This document shows, piece by piece, positions 1 through 9,513 of a stretch of DNA of 64,000 nucleotides. The notes beneath the pieces are model-generated. The model saw nothing but the letters and a program-made list of their open reading frames with translations, ran no database searches and was not told the origin of the DNA. The stretch's first letter is position 1; each line of letters opens with the position of its first letter. The stretch is taken from NCBI GenBank assembly GCA_016704145.1, contig JADJAS010000007.1, positions 1,054,001-1,118,000 of the forward strand. The letters are read 5' to 3'. The position numbers and the translations under genes were made by a program. Source of the stretch: Rhodocyclaceae bacterium (GTDB lineage: Bacteria; Pseudomonadota; Gammaproteobacteria; Burkholderiales; Rhodocyclaceae).

Positions 1-539
1 GCACGCACGAGACGAACCTGATGGGCGTAGTTGCGGCCGTACCACTGGTCAAGGCCGTAGCCAAAGTTCTCAACCGACGCGTAGTACGTCGAGCCGACAA
101 GGGGCGAGCCAGACCAGAAATACGACGCGGGTGTGGCGGGGAACTGGGTCAGGTTGATGCTGGGGTTGTAACAGCCCATCTCGGCGATGGATTTCAGCTC
201 ATTGATGTTGGGCACCCGCCAGTCGGTCTGGCCGGCGTAACTTACGGCGTTGACGGCATCGGCCTGTTGAAAGGCCTGTTGCCAGACGTAGCTGCCTGCA
301 ATGCCCTGGCAAGTGGTCCCATCCCAGGTCTGTCCTTCGGCGCAGCGCTTCCAGATCAGCCCGGTCGGGATATGGCGAACCGTACCGTTGCCGGCGTCGG
401 CGAAATCACTGTCGGGCGTGGTGCGCGGATAGCCCGACGGGCAGCTTTGCTGAGCGAGCGCCGAACCGCAGACCATCAGTGTGGCGGCAAGCGCTGCAAT
501 CGGACGGTGCGTGAAGCTCGTGATGCGATACCTGTTCAT
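1..539 (-). CDS. DUF1566 (Lcl C-terminal) secreted protein, 3' end outside window
   Basis: Translation from the ATG at 539 begins MNRYRITSFTHRP and has a signal-peptide-like stretch ending in GSALA before QQSCPSGYP. A DUF1566-type domain follows, with GLIWKRC, TDWRVPNINELKSIAE and YFWSGSP motifs, and the frame is still open at VRLVRA at the window edge. The downstream-facing neighbour at 549-1337 ends VRLVRAGQ, so only a few residues are probably missing. A possible ribosome site AAGGCG precedes the ATG, and the gap to the upstream paralogue is 9 bp, so the two are probably co-transcribed. DUF1566 domains occur in secreted bacterial proteins of mostly unknown role. Confidence 0.8.
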   Translation of the reverse strand, partial: MNRYRITSFTHRPIAALAATLMVCGSALAQQSCPSGYPRTTPDSDFADAGNGTVRHIPTGLIWKRCAEGQTWDGTTCQGIAGSYVWQQAFQQADAVNAVSYAGQTDWRVPNINELKSIAEMGCYNPSINLTQFPATPASYFWSGSPLVGSTYYASVENFGYGLDQWYGRNYAHQVRLVR

Positions 540-548
540 CGCTTCGCC

Positions 549-1337
549 TTACTGTCCGGCACGCACGAGGCGAACCTGACTGTCTAAGTCTCGTGTGTCC
601 CAGCCGTCATTGCCGGAACTGAAGCTCACAAGCAACGCGGCGTCAGAAATGCTGGCAACGGGTGAACCCGACCAGAAATACCACGCGATGGTGTTCGGAA
701 AGTAGGTGGCGTCGATGATCGGCCCAGGGGCGGCAATTCCCCGGTCGGCCAGGTTGTAGATCTCCTGAAACGTTGGCATGCGCCAGTCGTTGTGGCCGCA
801 GAGATTGGCGGCGTTCACATCGGCGACGAACTTTTCGGTGTCGCAGCGGCCTGTGGTCTGGCAGGTGCCGCCGCTAGCGGTGCCGGGGTTGCCGCCGTAG
901 TTGTGCACGCTGTCGTACCACGTGTAGGTCCAGTCCATGTCGCGTAGGTGGGTGCTGTCATCCACCTTTACCTCCCACATCAGGCCGGTATTGTTGTCGT
1001 AGGTGCAGGCCCAGTCGTTGGGTCCGCTGCCGAGTGCGGCACTGGCGGGCAGCACCGTGCCGTTGTTAGCGATCTTGGTGAAGTCGAAGCCTTTGCTGCC
1101 CCCTCCAACCTTGGGTAGCACACCTTTCGCCGCCGCGGCGTCGCGACCGTAGCGGGCGTCCTGGCCGCCTTGGGCCGCCGTGCAGGTGGTGGTGGACGTC
1201 ACCGTTGTATCGGTGGCGAAAGGGATGGCGTGATCCCGGCAGAAGTCGATGCCGGTATCGTTGAGCGGGCCGGCGGCGGCATTGCCACCAAATCCAGCCA
1301 GTACCATGACAATGGATAGTCTTCGAACTGCCGTCAC
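549..1337 (-). CDS. Secreted DUF1566 (Lcl C-terminal) domain protein
   Basis: 262 residues from a GTG start preceded by GGGAGGGCCAAG. The N-terminus is signal-peptide-like, with cleavage plausible after GGNAAA. The C-terminal two thirds carry DUF1566 features: NNTGLMWEVK, NDWRMPTFQEIYNLAD, WYFWSGSP and the terminal VRLVRAGQ. Cysteines are scattered through the mature part, consistent with export. It is a paralogue of the gene at 1-539, which follows it after 9 bp. The promoter region faces a divergent helix-turn-helix regulator and contains dyad operators, so regulation by that protein is likely. Its biochemical role is unknown. Confidence 0.8.
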   Translation of the reverse strand: MTAVRRLSIVMVLAGFGGNAAAGPLNDTGIDFCRDHAIPFATDTTVTSTTTCTAAQGGQDARYGRDAAAAKGVLPKVGGGSKGFDFTKIANNGTVLPASAALGSGPNDWACTYDNNTGLMWEVKVDDSTHLRDMDWTYTWYDSVHNYGGNPGTASGGTCQTTGRCDTEKFVADVNAANLCGHNDWRMPTFQEIYNLADRGIAAPGPIIDATYFPNTIAWYFWSGSPVASISDAALLVSFSSGNDGWDTRDLDSQVRLVRAGQ

Positions 1338-1380
1338 CTTGGCCCTCCCAGGAACCGATTGTTCTTTGTTATTCTAAAAA

Positions 1381-1410
1381 CGTAACCGATTGTTACGTAT
1401 ATAGCGTAAC
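1381..1410. promoter_or_regulatory. Dyad operator between DUF1566 gene and divergent regulator
   Basis: CGTAAC (1381-1386), a 5-base spacer, GTTACG (1392-1397), a 7-base AT spacer and CGTAAC (1405-1410) form two overlapping inverted repeats. The 11-mer AACCGATTGTT occurs here at 1384-1394 and again at 1353-1363. A related pair, GTTACG then CGTAAT, lies just after the regulator stop at 1884-1898. The region is AT-rich compared with its surroundings. The arrangement fits binding by the helix-turn-helix protein encoded at 1461, which is inference. Confidence 0.55.
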
Positions 1411-1460
1411 TCGTCAACCAGAATGCATTTCCGTGCCGGCGTGGCGGCTAAGGTTGCGCC

Positions 1461-1877
1461 ATGGAAAAGTTACATCTGGCGTTTGCGCAACGGTTACGCG
1501 AGGCGATGATCCGGGCCGGTTATGAGCCGCGGCCGGCGGTACTGGAGCGGGAGTTCAACCAGCGTTACTGGGGGCGGCCGATGACCTTGCACGGTGTGCG
1601 TCGCTGGTTGCAGGGCGAAACGCTGCCGACGCAGAACAAGCTGCTGACGCTGGCCGAGTGGCTGGGCGTGGAACCGCAGACGTTGCGCTTTGGCGACGAG
1701 GTGGCGCAGGCGGTCCGCAAGCGCCGCAAGGCCTGGGACGAGGGTATCGGCTACCAGGAGCGGGAAATCTTCGAGTTATTCCTCAAGCTGCCGGTACCGC
1801 AGCGCAACGTGGCGCGGGAAGTGATCGTCGCGCTGGCGCGGGCGAACACGCTGCTGCCCCTGGCGGGCGCAAGGTAG
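1461..1877 (+). CDS. XRE/Cro-like helix-turn-helix transcriptional regulator
   Basis: 138 residues. The N-terminal half resembles a Cro/CI-type DNA-binding domain, with FAQRLREAMIRAGYE followed by a helix-turn-helix around LHGVRRWLQGETLP and LLTLAEWLGVEP. The C-terminal part is helical and may serve in oligomerisation. The start ATG is preceded by TAAGG. It is divergent from the DUF1566 pair, with paired GTTACG/CGTAAC half-sites in the shared promoter, so local repression and autoregulation are plausible. No peptidase or ligand domain is visible. Confidence 0.75.
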   Translation: MEKLHLAFAQRLREAMIRAGYEPRPAVLEREFNQRYWGRPMTLHGVRRWLQGETLPTQNKLLTLAEWLGVEPQTLRFGDEVAQAVRKRRKAWDEGIGYQEREIFELFLKLPVPQRNVAREVIVALARANTLLPLAGAR

Positions 1878-1984
1878 GGCGACGTTACGAGCCGTAATGC
1901 CGGTCGAGCTTGTCCGTTAACTTGAAGCCGCGCCAGATTGGCGATGTCCGGCGGTGCCCCGGCATCGCGCGCTAAAATCGCCCG

Positions 1985-3361
<1,377 letters not shown>

Positions 3362-3381
3362 ACCGGACGCTTGGCGGCGCG

Positions 3382-3795
3382 TTACGCCACCCCGGCGCCG
3401 AGCGCGACCATAATGTAGCGCAGGCCCTTGCCCAGGGCCATCCACAGCATGCAAGGCCACCAGGGCAGGCGCAGCCAGCCGGCGGCGGCGCAGAGGGCGT
3501 CGCCGATGATCGGCGCCCAGGCCAGGACCAGGATGGGCGCGCCGTGGCGTGTCACCAGGGCTGACTTTCCCGGCAGAGTCGCTTGCGGAAGAAGCCGCGC
3601 CATGGCGTAGGTGGTCATGCCGCCGAGCGTGTTGCCGATGGTGGCGAGCGCGAGCGCGGGCGTGGTTAGATCGGGGTGCAGTTTCAGCAGCGCGAACAGC
3701 GCGATTTCCGATCCGCCGGGCAACAGTGTCGCCGCCAGAAAACTCGACAGGAAAAGGCCGGCGAGGCCGGCGGGCGGCGTGGCGAGGAAGTCCAT
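3382..3795 (-). CDS. YqaA-like small membrane protein (DedA/SNARE-associated family)
   Basis: 137 residues from the ATG at 3795, with hydrophobic segments and the family pattern LPGGSEIALFALL, TIGNTLGGMTTYAMAR and WAPIIGDALCAAAGWLRLPW. This is the usual size for YqaA proteins, inner-membrane proteins of poorly known function related to DedA lipid-transport proteins. No strong ribosome site is visible upstream of the chosen start. Residues GKSALVTRHGAP are encoded by a divergent copy of the dispersed 24-bp element. Confidence 0.75.
   Translation of the reverse strand: MDFLATPPAGLAGLFLSSFLAATLLPGGSEIALFALLKLHPDLTTPALALATIGNTLGGMTTYAMARLLPQATLPGKSALVTRHGAPILVLAWAPIIGDALCAAAGWLRLPWWPCMLWMALGKGLRYIMVALGAGVA
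3545..3568 (-). repeat. Dispersed 24-bp element, divergent copy inside yqaA-like gene
   Basis: Differs from the consensus at about three positions, keeping AAAGTCAGCC at one end and ACACGCC at the other. It is read in the gene's sense direction as KSALVTR, the same frame class as the copies in the prfC, flavodoxin and folate-ligase genes. Confidence 0.6.
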
Positions 3796-3861
3796 GACGC
3801 GGATCGGGGACGGTGGCGGAGAGTAAAATGAACAATTATCGCGGAACTTCCCGGAGGGAAA

Positions 3862-4656
3862 ATGTCGATGCGACGCAAGATTCTCGTCGGTCTCGCGGTC
3901 GGTTGCCTCGTCGCCACGCTGGCCGGCCGCGCGCAGGCGCAGGCGCGGACCGAACTGCTGCTTTACTGCGGCATCACCATGGTGCGGCCGATGACCGACA
4001 TCGCCAAGAATTTCGAGCAGCGCGAGAACGTCAAGATCACCATCGCCCAGGGTGGCTCGGAGGACTTGTTCCAGTCGGCCAAGAAGACCGGCGTCGGCGA
4101 CTGGTACCTGCCGGGCGAGCCGAGCTACCGCGAAAAGCATCTCAAGGATGGCTTGTTCGGCGAGCACGTGACGGTCGGCTACAACCAGATGAGTCTCATG
4201 GTGGCCAAGGGCAATCCCAAGCAGGTCAAGTCCGACCCACGCGAGTTGCTGCGCAAGGATCTGGTCGTCATCATCGGCAACGCCGAGTCCGGCAGCGCCG
4301 GCCAGGAGGCCAAGCAGATTCTCGACGGCATCGGCATCTATCCCAGGGTGATTCAGCAGGCGGCTTTCCTGGCACCCGATTCGCGCAGCATCGTCAATGC
4401 CATGAAGAAGGGCGAAGCCGACGTCAGCCTGAACTGGCGGGCGGTGGCCTTCTTTCCCGACAACGCGCCCAGGGTCGAGGTGGTCGACCTCGATCCGAAG
4501 CTGGCCAAGCCGCAGGCGCTGCTGCTGATCCAGCTCAAGAGTAGCCGTCACGCCGAAGTGGGCAAGCGCTTCATGGCCTACGCGGCGGGGGAAGAGGGCC
4601 AGGCCATTTTCCGGAAATGGGGTTTCCTGGATAACAAGGCGCTGGCCGCCAAGTAG
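3862..4656 (+). CDS. Periplasmic solute-binding protein (ModA/PBP-II-like), partner of hybrid kinase
   Basis: 264 residues with a signal peptide (MSMRRKILVGLAVGCLVATLAGRAQA). The mature part begins with LLLYCGITMVRPMTDIAKNFE, a type II periplasmic-binding fold like molybdate- or phosphate-binding proteins, and continues with GGSEDLFQSAKK, NAESGSAGQEAKQIL and KKGEADVSLNWRAVA. No transporter permease or ATPase lies nearby. The gene ends 6 bp before a hybrid histidine kinase with a large periplasmic loop. It therefore probably presents a bound anion to that sensor rather than feeding an ABC importer. Ligand identity cannot be told from sequence. Confidence 0.8.
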   Translation: MSMRRKILVGLAVGCLVATLAGRAQAQARTELLLYCGITMVRPMTDIAKNFEQRENVKITIAQGGSEDLFQSAKKTGVGDWYLPGEPSYREKHLKDGLFGEHVTVGYNQMSLMVAKGNPKQVKSDPRELLRKDLVVIIGNAESGSAGQEAKQILDGIGIYPRVIQQAAFLAPDSRSIVNAMKKGEADVSLNWRAVAFFPDNAPRVEVVDLDPKLAKPQALLLIQLKSSRHAEVGKRFMAYAAGEEGQAIFRKWGFLDNKALAAK

Positions 4657-4662
4657 GCGCGC

Positions 4663-7032
4663 GTGACGAAACTGCCGCAGCGTTTTCCCGCCAACGCCTT
4701 GCGGCCGACGGCCTACTGGCTGCTCGGCCTCGCCGTCGTCTGCCTCGTTGCCGTGCTCGGCCTCGAAATGCTGTTCGATTCCTTGCGCGACGAGCTGGGA
4801 GCGAATCGGGCCAACGAGCAGGCGCGGCTGTTCATCGGCGACGACATCGTGCGCGGCATCCGGGACATCGAGACGGACCTCTACCGGCTGGCGGCAACGT
4901 CGAGCGACGCCGAGGCGGCGCGGGTGCGCCAAGCCATCGACCGCCATGTCGTGGGAATCGAGCGCGACCTGCATGTCCTGGTCCGGGGCGGCACGGTCGA
5001 ACGCGTGCTGCCGCTCAATCTCGAGGGACACGACGACATGCGGGTGACCGCGACTTACCGGCCGGCCGGCGACGGCGGGTATGTCATGGAAACCATCGAA
5101 GTCGGGCCGCAGCTGGCGACCATGGCGGAACTGGCCGACACGCTCAAGCATCTGGTGTTGCGCCGGGGCGACTGCGAGTCGCGCCAGGACTTCAAGTGCC
5201 TCCAGAGCCTTCAGCCGGAGTTGACGCGCTTTCTCAAGCAACTGCCGTCCCATGTCGAGCGCATCGGCGAGAACGCCAACCGTCTGTATTTCAGCAGCAA
5301 CCAGCGCCTGCGCGAGCTGGAAGACGACCTCGGCAGCCGCCAGCGGCATCTCAAGCTGGTCGAGAAGACCTTGATCAGCCTGGTGATCGTGCTGGCCGGC
5401 GTGATCTCGGTGCTGTTGGTCTTTCGCCTCGGCCAGATCAACCGCCGTCTCGAAGCGGCCCTGGCCGACATGGCGGCGGCCAGGGCCGAGGCGGAGCAGG
5501 CCAGCCGCGCCAAGTCGGAGTTCGTGTCGCGCATGAGCCACGAACTGCGCACGCCGCTCAACGCCATCATCGGTTTCGCCGACCTGCTGGAAGCCGAGCC
5601 GCTGTCGCCATCGCACCGCAATTACGTCAGCCTGATCAACAGCTCGGGCCGGCATCTGATGGAGCTGATCAACGCGGTGCTCGACCTGGCCAAGATCGAG
5701 GCGGGTGGCCTGGTGCTGGAGGAGATTTCCTTCGATTTCGCCGCCGCCATCGATGATGTCAAGGCCATCGTCGGCGAGCGTGCCGCCGGCAAGAACCTGG
5801 AATTCGTTGCCACCGTGTCGCCGGTGTTGCCGCGCCGCGTGATGGGCGACCCGACCCGCCTGCGGCAGGTGCTGATCAACCTGCTGGTGAATGCCGTCAA
5901 GTTCACCGAGCAGGGCACGGTGAGCCTGCGGGCGGCGCCCGACGGCGGCGATATCCAGTTCGCCGTGCGCGATTCCGGCATCGGCATGGATGAACAGGCG
6001 TGCCGCCGGCTGTTCCAGCCGTTCAGCCAGGGCGACGAATCGATCACCCGCCGCTACGGCGGCACCGGGCTGGGTCTGGTCATCTCCAAGGAGCTGATCG
6101 AGGCGATGGGTGGCGATATCGAAGTGGAGAGCGCTCCCGGCGCCGGCACCTGTTTCTGGTTCCGGCTGCCGCTGAAGCCGGCGCCCGACGTGCCCGGCAT
6201 GGCGGCGGCGGCCACGCCGGCCGCGGCGGTGGCCGAGTCGGCCTTGATCAGCCGGATCGCCGGCCGGGCGCTGCTGGTCGACGATAATCTGGTGAACCAG
6301 AAAGTGGCCGGCGCCATGCTGGCCAAGCTAGGATTGTCGTACGATCTTGCCGGCAACGGCGTCGAGGCGGTGCGGTGCGTGGGCAACAAGGATTACGCGC
6401 TGGTGTTGATGGATGTGGAAATGCCGGAAATGGACGGCATCACCGCCACCCAGCGCATCCGCGATCGGGAGGTGCTGGAAGGCCGGGCACGATTGCCGAT
6501 CATCGCCATGACCGCCAACGCCTTGCAGGAGGATCGCGAGCGCTGCCTGGCCGCCGGCATGGATGGCTATGTCGCCAAGCCGATATCGCGCAAGACATTG
6601 CAGGACGAGCTGAACCGCGTGTTCAGCGACCAGAGCGAGTCGCCGTGCCTGGCCGCGGCGCCACAGTCGAAGGAGCAAGCGATGGAGGAACGGGTATTCG
6701 ATCAGGAAGCCGCGCTGGACATGATGGGCGGCGACCACGATCTGCTGAAGGAGCTGGCGCGGATGTTCATCGACAATTCACCGCGGACCCTCGGCGAGCT
6801 GAATGCCGCGCTCGCCGCCGGCGACCGGGTGGCGCTGAAACGAAGCGCCCACACGCTCAAGGGCCTGTTCGCGACATTCGTCTGTCCGCGGGGGGAAACC
6901 ATCGCGCGTGAACTCGAGCAGGTGGCGGGTGATTCCGGCGTGGCGCTGGAGCGCTGCCGCGAACTGGCCGACGGCGTGCGCGACCGGGTAGACGCGTTGA
7001 ATGCCGCCCTGGCGCACTATGTCGCTGGCTAG
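4663..7032 (+). CDS. Hybrid sensor histidine kinase (HisKA-HATPase-REC-Hpt)
   Basis: 789 residues from a GTG start 6 bp after the binding-protein gene. There are membrane segments near residues 17-37 and 236-256, with about 200 periplasmic residues between them. HisKA has SRMSHELRTPLNA with His293. HATPase_c has NLLVNAVKFTE and GGTGLGLVISKELI. The receiver runs from LLVDDNLVNQKV to GYVAKPIS, with acceptor Asp584 in LMDVEMPEMDG. A C-terminal Hpt carries SAHTLKGLF with His730. All phosphorelay residues are present. The close upstream periplasmic binding protein is its likely sensory partner. The ilvA reading frame overlaps its last 14 bases. Confidence 0.9.
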   Translation: MTKLPQRFPANALRPTAYWLLGLAVVCLVAVLGLEMLFDSLRDELGANRANEQARLFIGDDIVRGIRDIETDLYRLAATSSDAEAARVRQAIDRHVVGIERDLHVLVRGGTVERVLPLNLEGHDDMRVTATYRPAGDGGYVMETIEVGPQLATMAELADTLKHLVLRRGDCESRQDFKCLQSLQPELTRFLKQLPSHVERIGENANRLYFSSNQRLRELEDDLGSRQRHLKLVEKTLISLVIVLAGVISVLLVFRLGQINRRLEAALADMAAARAEAEQASRAKSEFVSRMSHELRTPLNAIIGFADLLEAEPLSPSHRNYVSLINSSGRHLMELINAVLDLAKIEAGGLVLEEISFDFAAAIDDVKAIVGERAAGKNLEFVATVSPVLPRRVMGDPTRLRQVLINLLVNAVKFTEQGTVSLRAAPDGGDIQFAVRDSGIGMDEQACRRLFQPFSQGDESITRRYGGTGLGLVISKELIEAMGGDIEVESAPGAGTCFWFRLPLKPAPDVPGMAAAATPAAAVAESALISRIAGRALLVDDNLVNQKVAGAMLAKLGLSYDLAGNGVEAVRCVGNKDYALVLMDVEMPEMDGITATQRIRDREVLEGRARLPIIAMTANALQEDRERCLAAGMDGYVAKPISRKTLQDELNRVFSDQSESPCLAAAPQSKEQAMEERVFDQEAALDMMGGDHDLLKELARMFIDNSPRTLGELNAALAAGDRVALKRSAHTLKGLFATFVCPRGETIARELEQVAGDSGVALERCRELADGVRDRVDALNAALAHYVAG

Positions 7033-8560
7033 TCCCGTGCGGCCGGATTACCTGGAAAAGATTCTCAACGCCCGCGTCTACGACGTGGCGGTGGAGTCGC
7101 CGCTCGACTTCGCGCCCAACCTGTCGGCGCGCGCCGGCAACCGCGTGTTGCTCAAGCGCGAGGACATGCAGCCGGTGTTTTCTTTCAAGCTGCGCGGTGC
7201 CTACAACAAGATGGCGCGTCTGACGCCGGCGCAGAAGAAGCGCGGCGTGATCGCCGCCAGCGCCGGCAACCATGCCCAGGGCGTCGCGCTGGCGGCGCGC
7301 CGGCTCGGCTGCACGGCGGCGATCGTGATGCCGGTGACGACGCCGCGGATCAAGATCGACGCCGTGAAGAAGCATGGCGGCGACACCGTCCGGGTCGTCC
7401 TGGCCGGCGATTCGTATGACGAGGCCTATGCCCATGCCCTGGCGATGGAAAAGAAGGAGCGGCTGACCTTCGTCCATCCCTACGACGACCCCGATGTCAT
7501 CGCCGGCCAGGGCACCATCGCCATGGAAATCCTGCGCCAGCATCCCGGCCAGATCGACGCGGTGTTCTGCGCCATCGGCGGCGGCGGCCTCATTGCCGGG
7601 GTGGCGGCCTACATCAAGCGCTTGCGGCCCTCGACCCGGATCATCGGCGTCGAGGCGTCGGACGCAGACGCCATGGCCCGCTCGCTCGCCGCCGGCAAGC
7701 GCGTGCGGCTCGACACCGTCGGCCTGTTCGCCGATGGTGCGGCGGTGAAGTATGTCGGCGCAGAGACTTTCCGGCTCTGCCAGGAATACGTCGACGAAGT
7801 CGTGCTGGTCGACACCGACGCGATCTGCGCCGCCATCAAGGACGTGTTCGAGGACACGCGCTCCATCCTCGAGCCGGCCGGCGCCTTGGCCATCGCTGGC
7901 GCCAAGGCTTGGGCCAGGGCGACCGGCGTGCGCGACAAGACGCTGGTCGCCGTGGCTTCCGGCGCCAACATGAATTTCGACCGGCTGCGCTTCGTCGCCG
8001 AGCGTGCCGAGGTCGGTGAGCAGCGCGAGGCTGTGCTGGCGGTGACCATTCCCGAGCAGCCGGGTAGCTTCAAGAAGTTCTGCGGCCTGATCGGCAAACG
8101 CGCCATCACCGAGTTCAACTACCGTTATTCGGACGCGAAGGAAGCGCATGTCTTCGCCGGCGTGCAGGTGGCGGACCGTGCCGAGTCGCTCAAGCTGGTC
8201 GACTCGTTGCGTCGCCACGGCTTACCGGCGCTCGACCTCACCGACGACGAGATGGCCAAGCTGCACATCCGCCACATGGTCGGCGGCCGTGCGCCGGGCC
8301 TGGCCGACGAGCTACTTTACCGATTCGAGTTTCCCGAGCGGCCGGGCGCCCTGATGAATTTCCTCGACAGGATGAGCAAGGGCTGGAACATTTCGCTGTT
8401 CCACTACCGCAACCATGGCGCCGACTACGGCCGCGTGCTGGTCGGCATGCAGGTGCCGGCGCGGGAAATGAAGGCTTTTCGCGCCTTCCTCAAGAACCTG
8501 GGTTATCGCTGCTGGGACGAATCGAAAAACCCCGCCTACCGCCTGTTCCTCGGCCAGTAG
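7019..8560 (+). CDS. ilvA: Threonine ammonia-lyase, biosynthetic (threonine deaminase)
   Basis: 513 residues from the ATG at 7019, overlapping the kinase gene by 14 bp. It converts threonine to 2-oxobutanoate, the first step of isoleucine synthesis, using PLP. The catalytic lysine is Lys57 in FSFKLRGAYNKM, and the PLP phosphate loop is AIGGGGLIAGVAAY. Two C-terminal ACT-like regulatory segments begin near VLAVTIPEQPGSFKKFC and YRFEFPERPGALMNFL, as in the allosteric biosynthetic form. Length matches the family. Confidence 0.93.
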   Translation: MSLASPVRPDYLEKILNARVYDVAVESPLDFAPNLSARAGNRVLLKREDMQPVFSFKLRGAYNKMARLTPAQKKRGVIAASAGNHAQGVALAARRLGCTAAIVMPVTTPRIKIDAVKKHGGDTVRVVLAGDSYDEAYAHALAMEKKERLTFVHPYDDPDVIAGQGTIAMEILRQHPGQIDAVFCAIGGGGLIAGVAAYIKRLRPSTRIIGVEASDADAMARSLAAGKRVRLDTVGLFADGAAVKYVGAETFRLCQEYVDEVVLVDTDAICAAIKDVFEDTRSILEPAGALAIAGAKAWARATGVRDKTLVAVASGANMNFDRLRFVAERAEVGEQREAVLAVTIPEQPGSFKKFCGLIGKRAITEFNYRYSDAKEAHVFAGVQVADRAESLKLVDSLRRHGLPALDLTDDEMAKLHIRHMVGGRAPGLADELLYRFEFPERPGALMNFLDRMSKGWNISLFHYRNHGADYGRVLVGMQVPAREMKAFRAFLKNLGYRCWDESKNPAYRLFLGQ

Positions 8561-8580
8561 CCAAGCGACGTCCGGCGGGC

Positions 8581-8847
8581 TTACTTGTTGGCCGGAGTCT
8601 TGTCGGCCGGAGTCGGCGCGGTCTTGGGCTTGGTGGGCGGATCGCCGCCCCGCAGCGCCTTCAGCGCCTGGCGTGCCGTGGCGCCGCGACTGGCGGCGGG
8701 CGTCGGTGTGGCGCTTGCCTGGTCGGCCGGCGCGGCTTGGGTCTGGGGTGGATTGGCCGGCGGCGTGTCGCCACCGCTGACTTTCGACTGTTGCGCCAGC
8801 GCCGGCAAGCCAATCGCCAGCGCCGCGCAGATTGCGAGTTTACGCAT
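8581..8847 (-). CDS. Small secreted Pro/Ala/Thr-rich protein
   Basis: 88 residues with a signal peptide (MRKLAICAALAIGLPALAQ) followed by a low-complexity tail rich in Pro, Ala, Thr and Lys. The start overlaps the stop of the folate-ligase gene as ATGA. Directly after the cleavage region the sequence SKVSGGDTPPA is encoded by a near-perfect copy of the dispersed 24-bp element, so nearly a tenth of the protein derives from the repeat. No function is recognisable. Confidence 0.6.
   Translation of the reverse strand: MRKLAICAALAIGLPALAQQSKVSGGDTPPANPPQTQAAPADQASATPTPAASRGATARQALKALRGGDPPTKPKTAPTPADKTPANK
8761..8784 (-). repeat. Dispersed 24-bp element in small secreted protein gene
   Basis: One substitution from the consensus. 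It is read in the coding sense as KVSGGDTP, immediately after the predicted signal peptide. Confidence 0.85.
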
Positions 8848-9476
8848 CACGTTCCTGCCTCCCGTTGATCGCCGTCGAGTGTAACGCGCGACGCCCCGGC
8901 CTCGGTGACGATCAGATCGAGGCGGATGTCGTGGGCTTGCGGGCGGACGCTGTCGACGCGGCCGACCTCGAAGCCGACGCCGATCGTCAGCGGCCGCGGC
9001 CGCAGCGCGGCCAGCGTACGATCGAAATAGCCGCCGCCGTAGCCGATCCGATAGCCCTCGCCGTCGAACGCCACCAGCGGCAGCAACAGCACGTCCGGCG
9101 CCGCGCAGGGCGCGGTGGCCGGAATCGGGATGCCGTGGCGGTCGGCGGTCATCGGCGCATCCGGCGTCCAGGCAAGGAAATGCATTGGCGCCGCCGGCGC
9201 CACCACCACCGGCTGGCAGGCGCGCCAGCCGCGCAGGATCAGTTCCGACACCAGCGGTCTGGCGTCGAACTCGCGCCGGACCGGCCAACAGAAGCCGATG
9301 GTCTGGGGGCGGCGTGGCGCCAGCACTGACTTTAGCGATGCCTCGACCAGCGCCGACGCGCGCGCGTACGCCGCCTCGGTCATCGCCAGGCGCGCGGCGA
9401 TCCGCTCGCGTCGCAGGCGCTGGCGAAACGCGACGGAATCGCTGGCGTGATTGCCGGATGGCTCGGCTGGACCCAT
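8847..9476 (-). CDS. fau: 5-formyltetrahydrofolate cyclo-ligase
   Basis: 209 residues. It converts 5-formyl-THF to 5,10-methenyl-THF using ATP. Family features are the N-terminal FRQRLRRERIAARL, the central TIGFCWPVRREFDARPL, and the nucleotide-binding DVLLLPLVAFDGEGYRIGYGGGYFDRTL motif. Length is typical. It is divergent from slt with only about 37 bp between starts. LKSVLAPRR is encoded by a degenerate copy of the dispersed element in a variable region of the family. Confidence 0.88.
   Translation of the reverse strand: MGPAEPSGNHASDSVAFRQRLRRERIAARLAMTEAAYARASALVEASLKSVLAPRRPQTIGFCWPVRREFDARPLVSELILRGWRACQPVVVAPAAPMHFLAWTPDAPMTADRHGIPIPATAPCAAPDVLLLPLVAFDGEGYRIGYGGGYFDRTLAALRPRPLTIGVGFEVGRVDSVRPQAHDIRLDLIVTEAGASRVTLDGDQREAGT
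9310..9333 (-). repeat. Dispersed 24-bp element, degenerate copy in fau
   Basis: Both ends match (AAAGTCAG and CCACGCCG) but the centre differs at about four positions. It is read in sense as KSVLAPR. Confidence 0.4.
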
Positions 9477-9513
9477 GTGCTAAGCTGAAACGATGGAGTG
9501 GCGACAATACACG

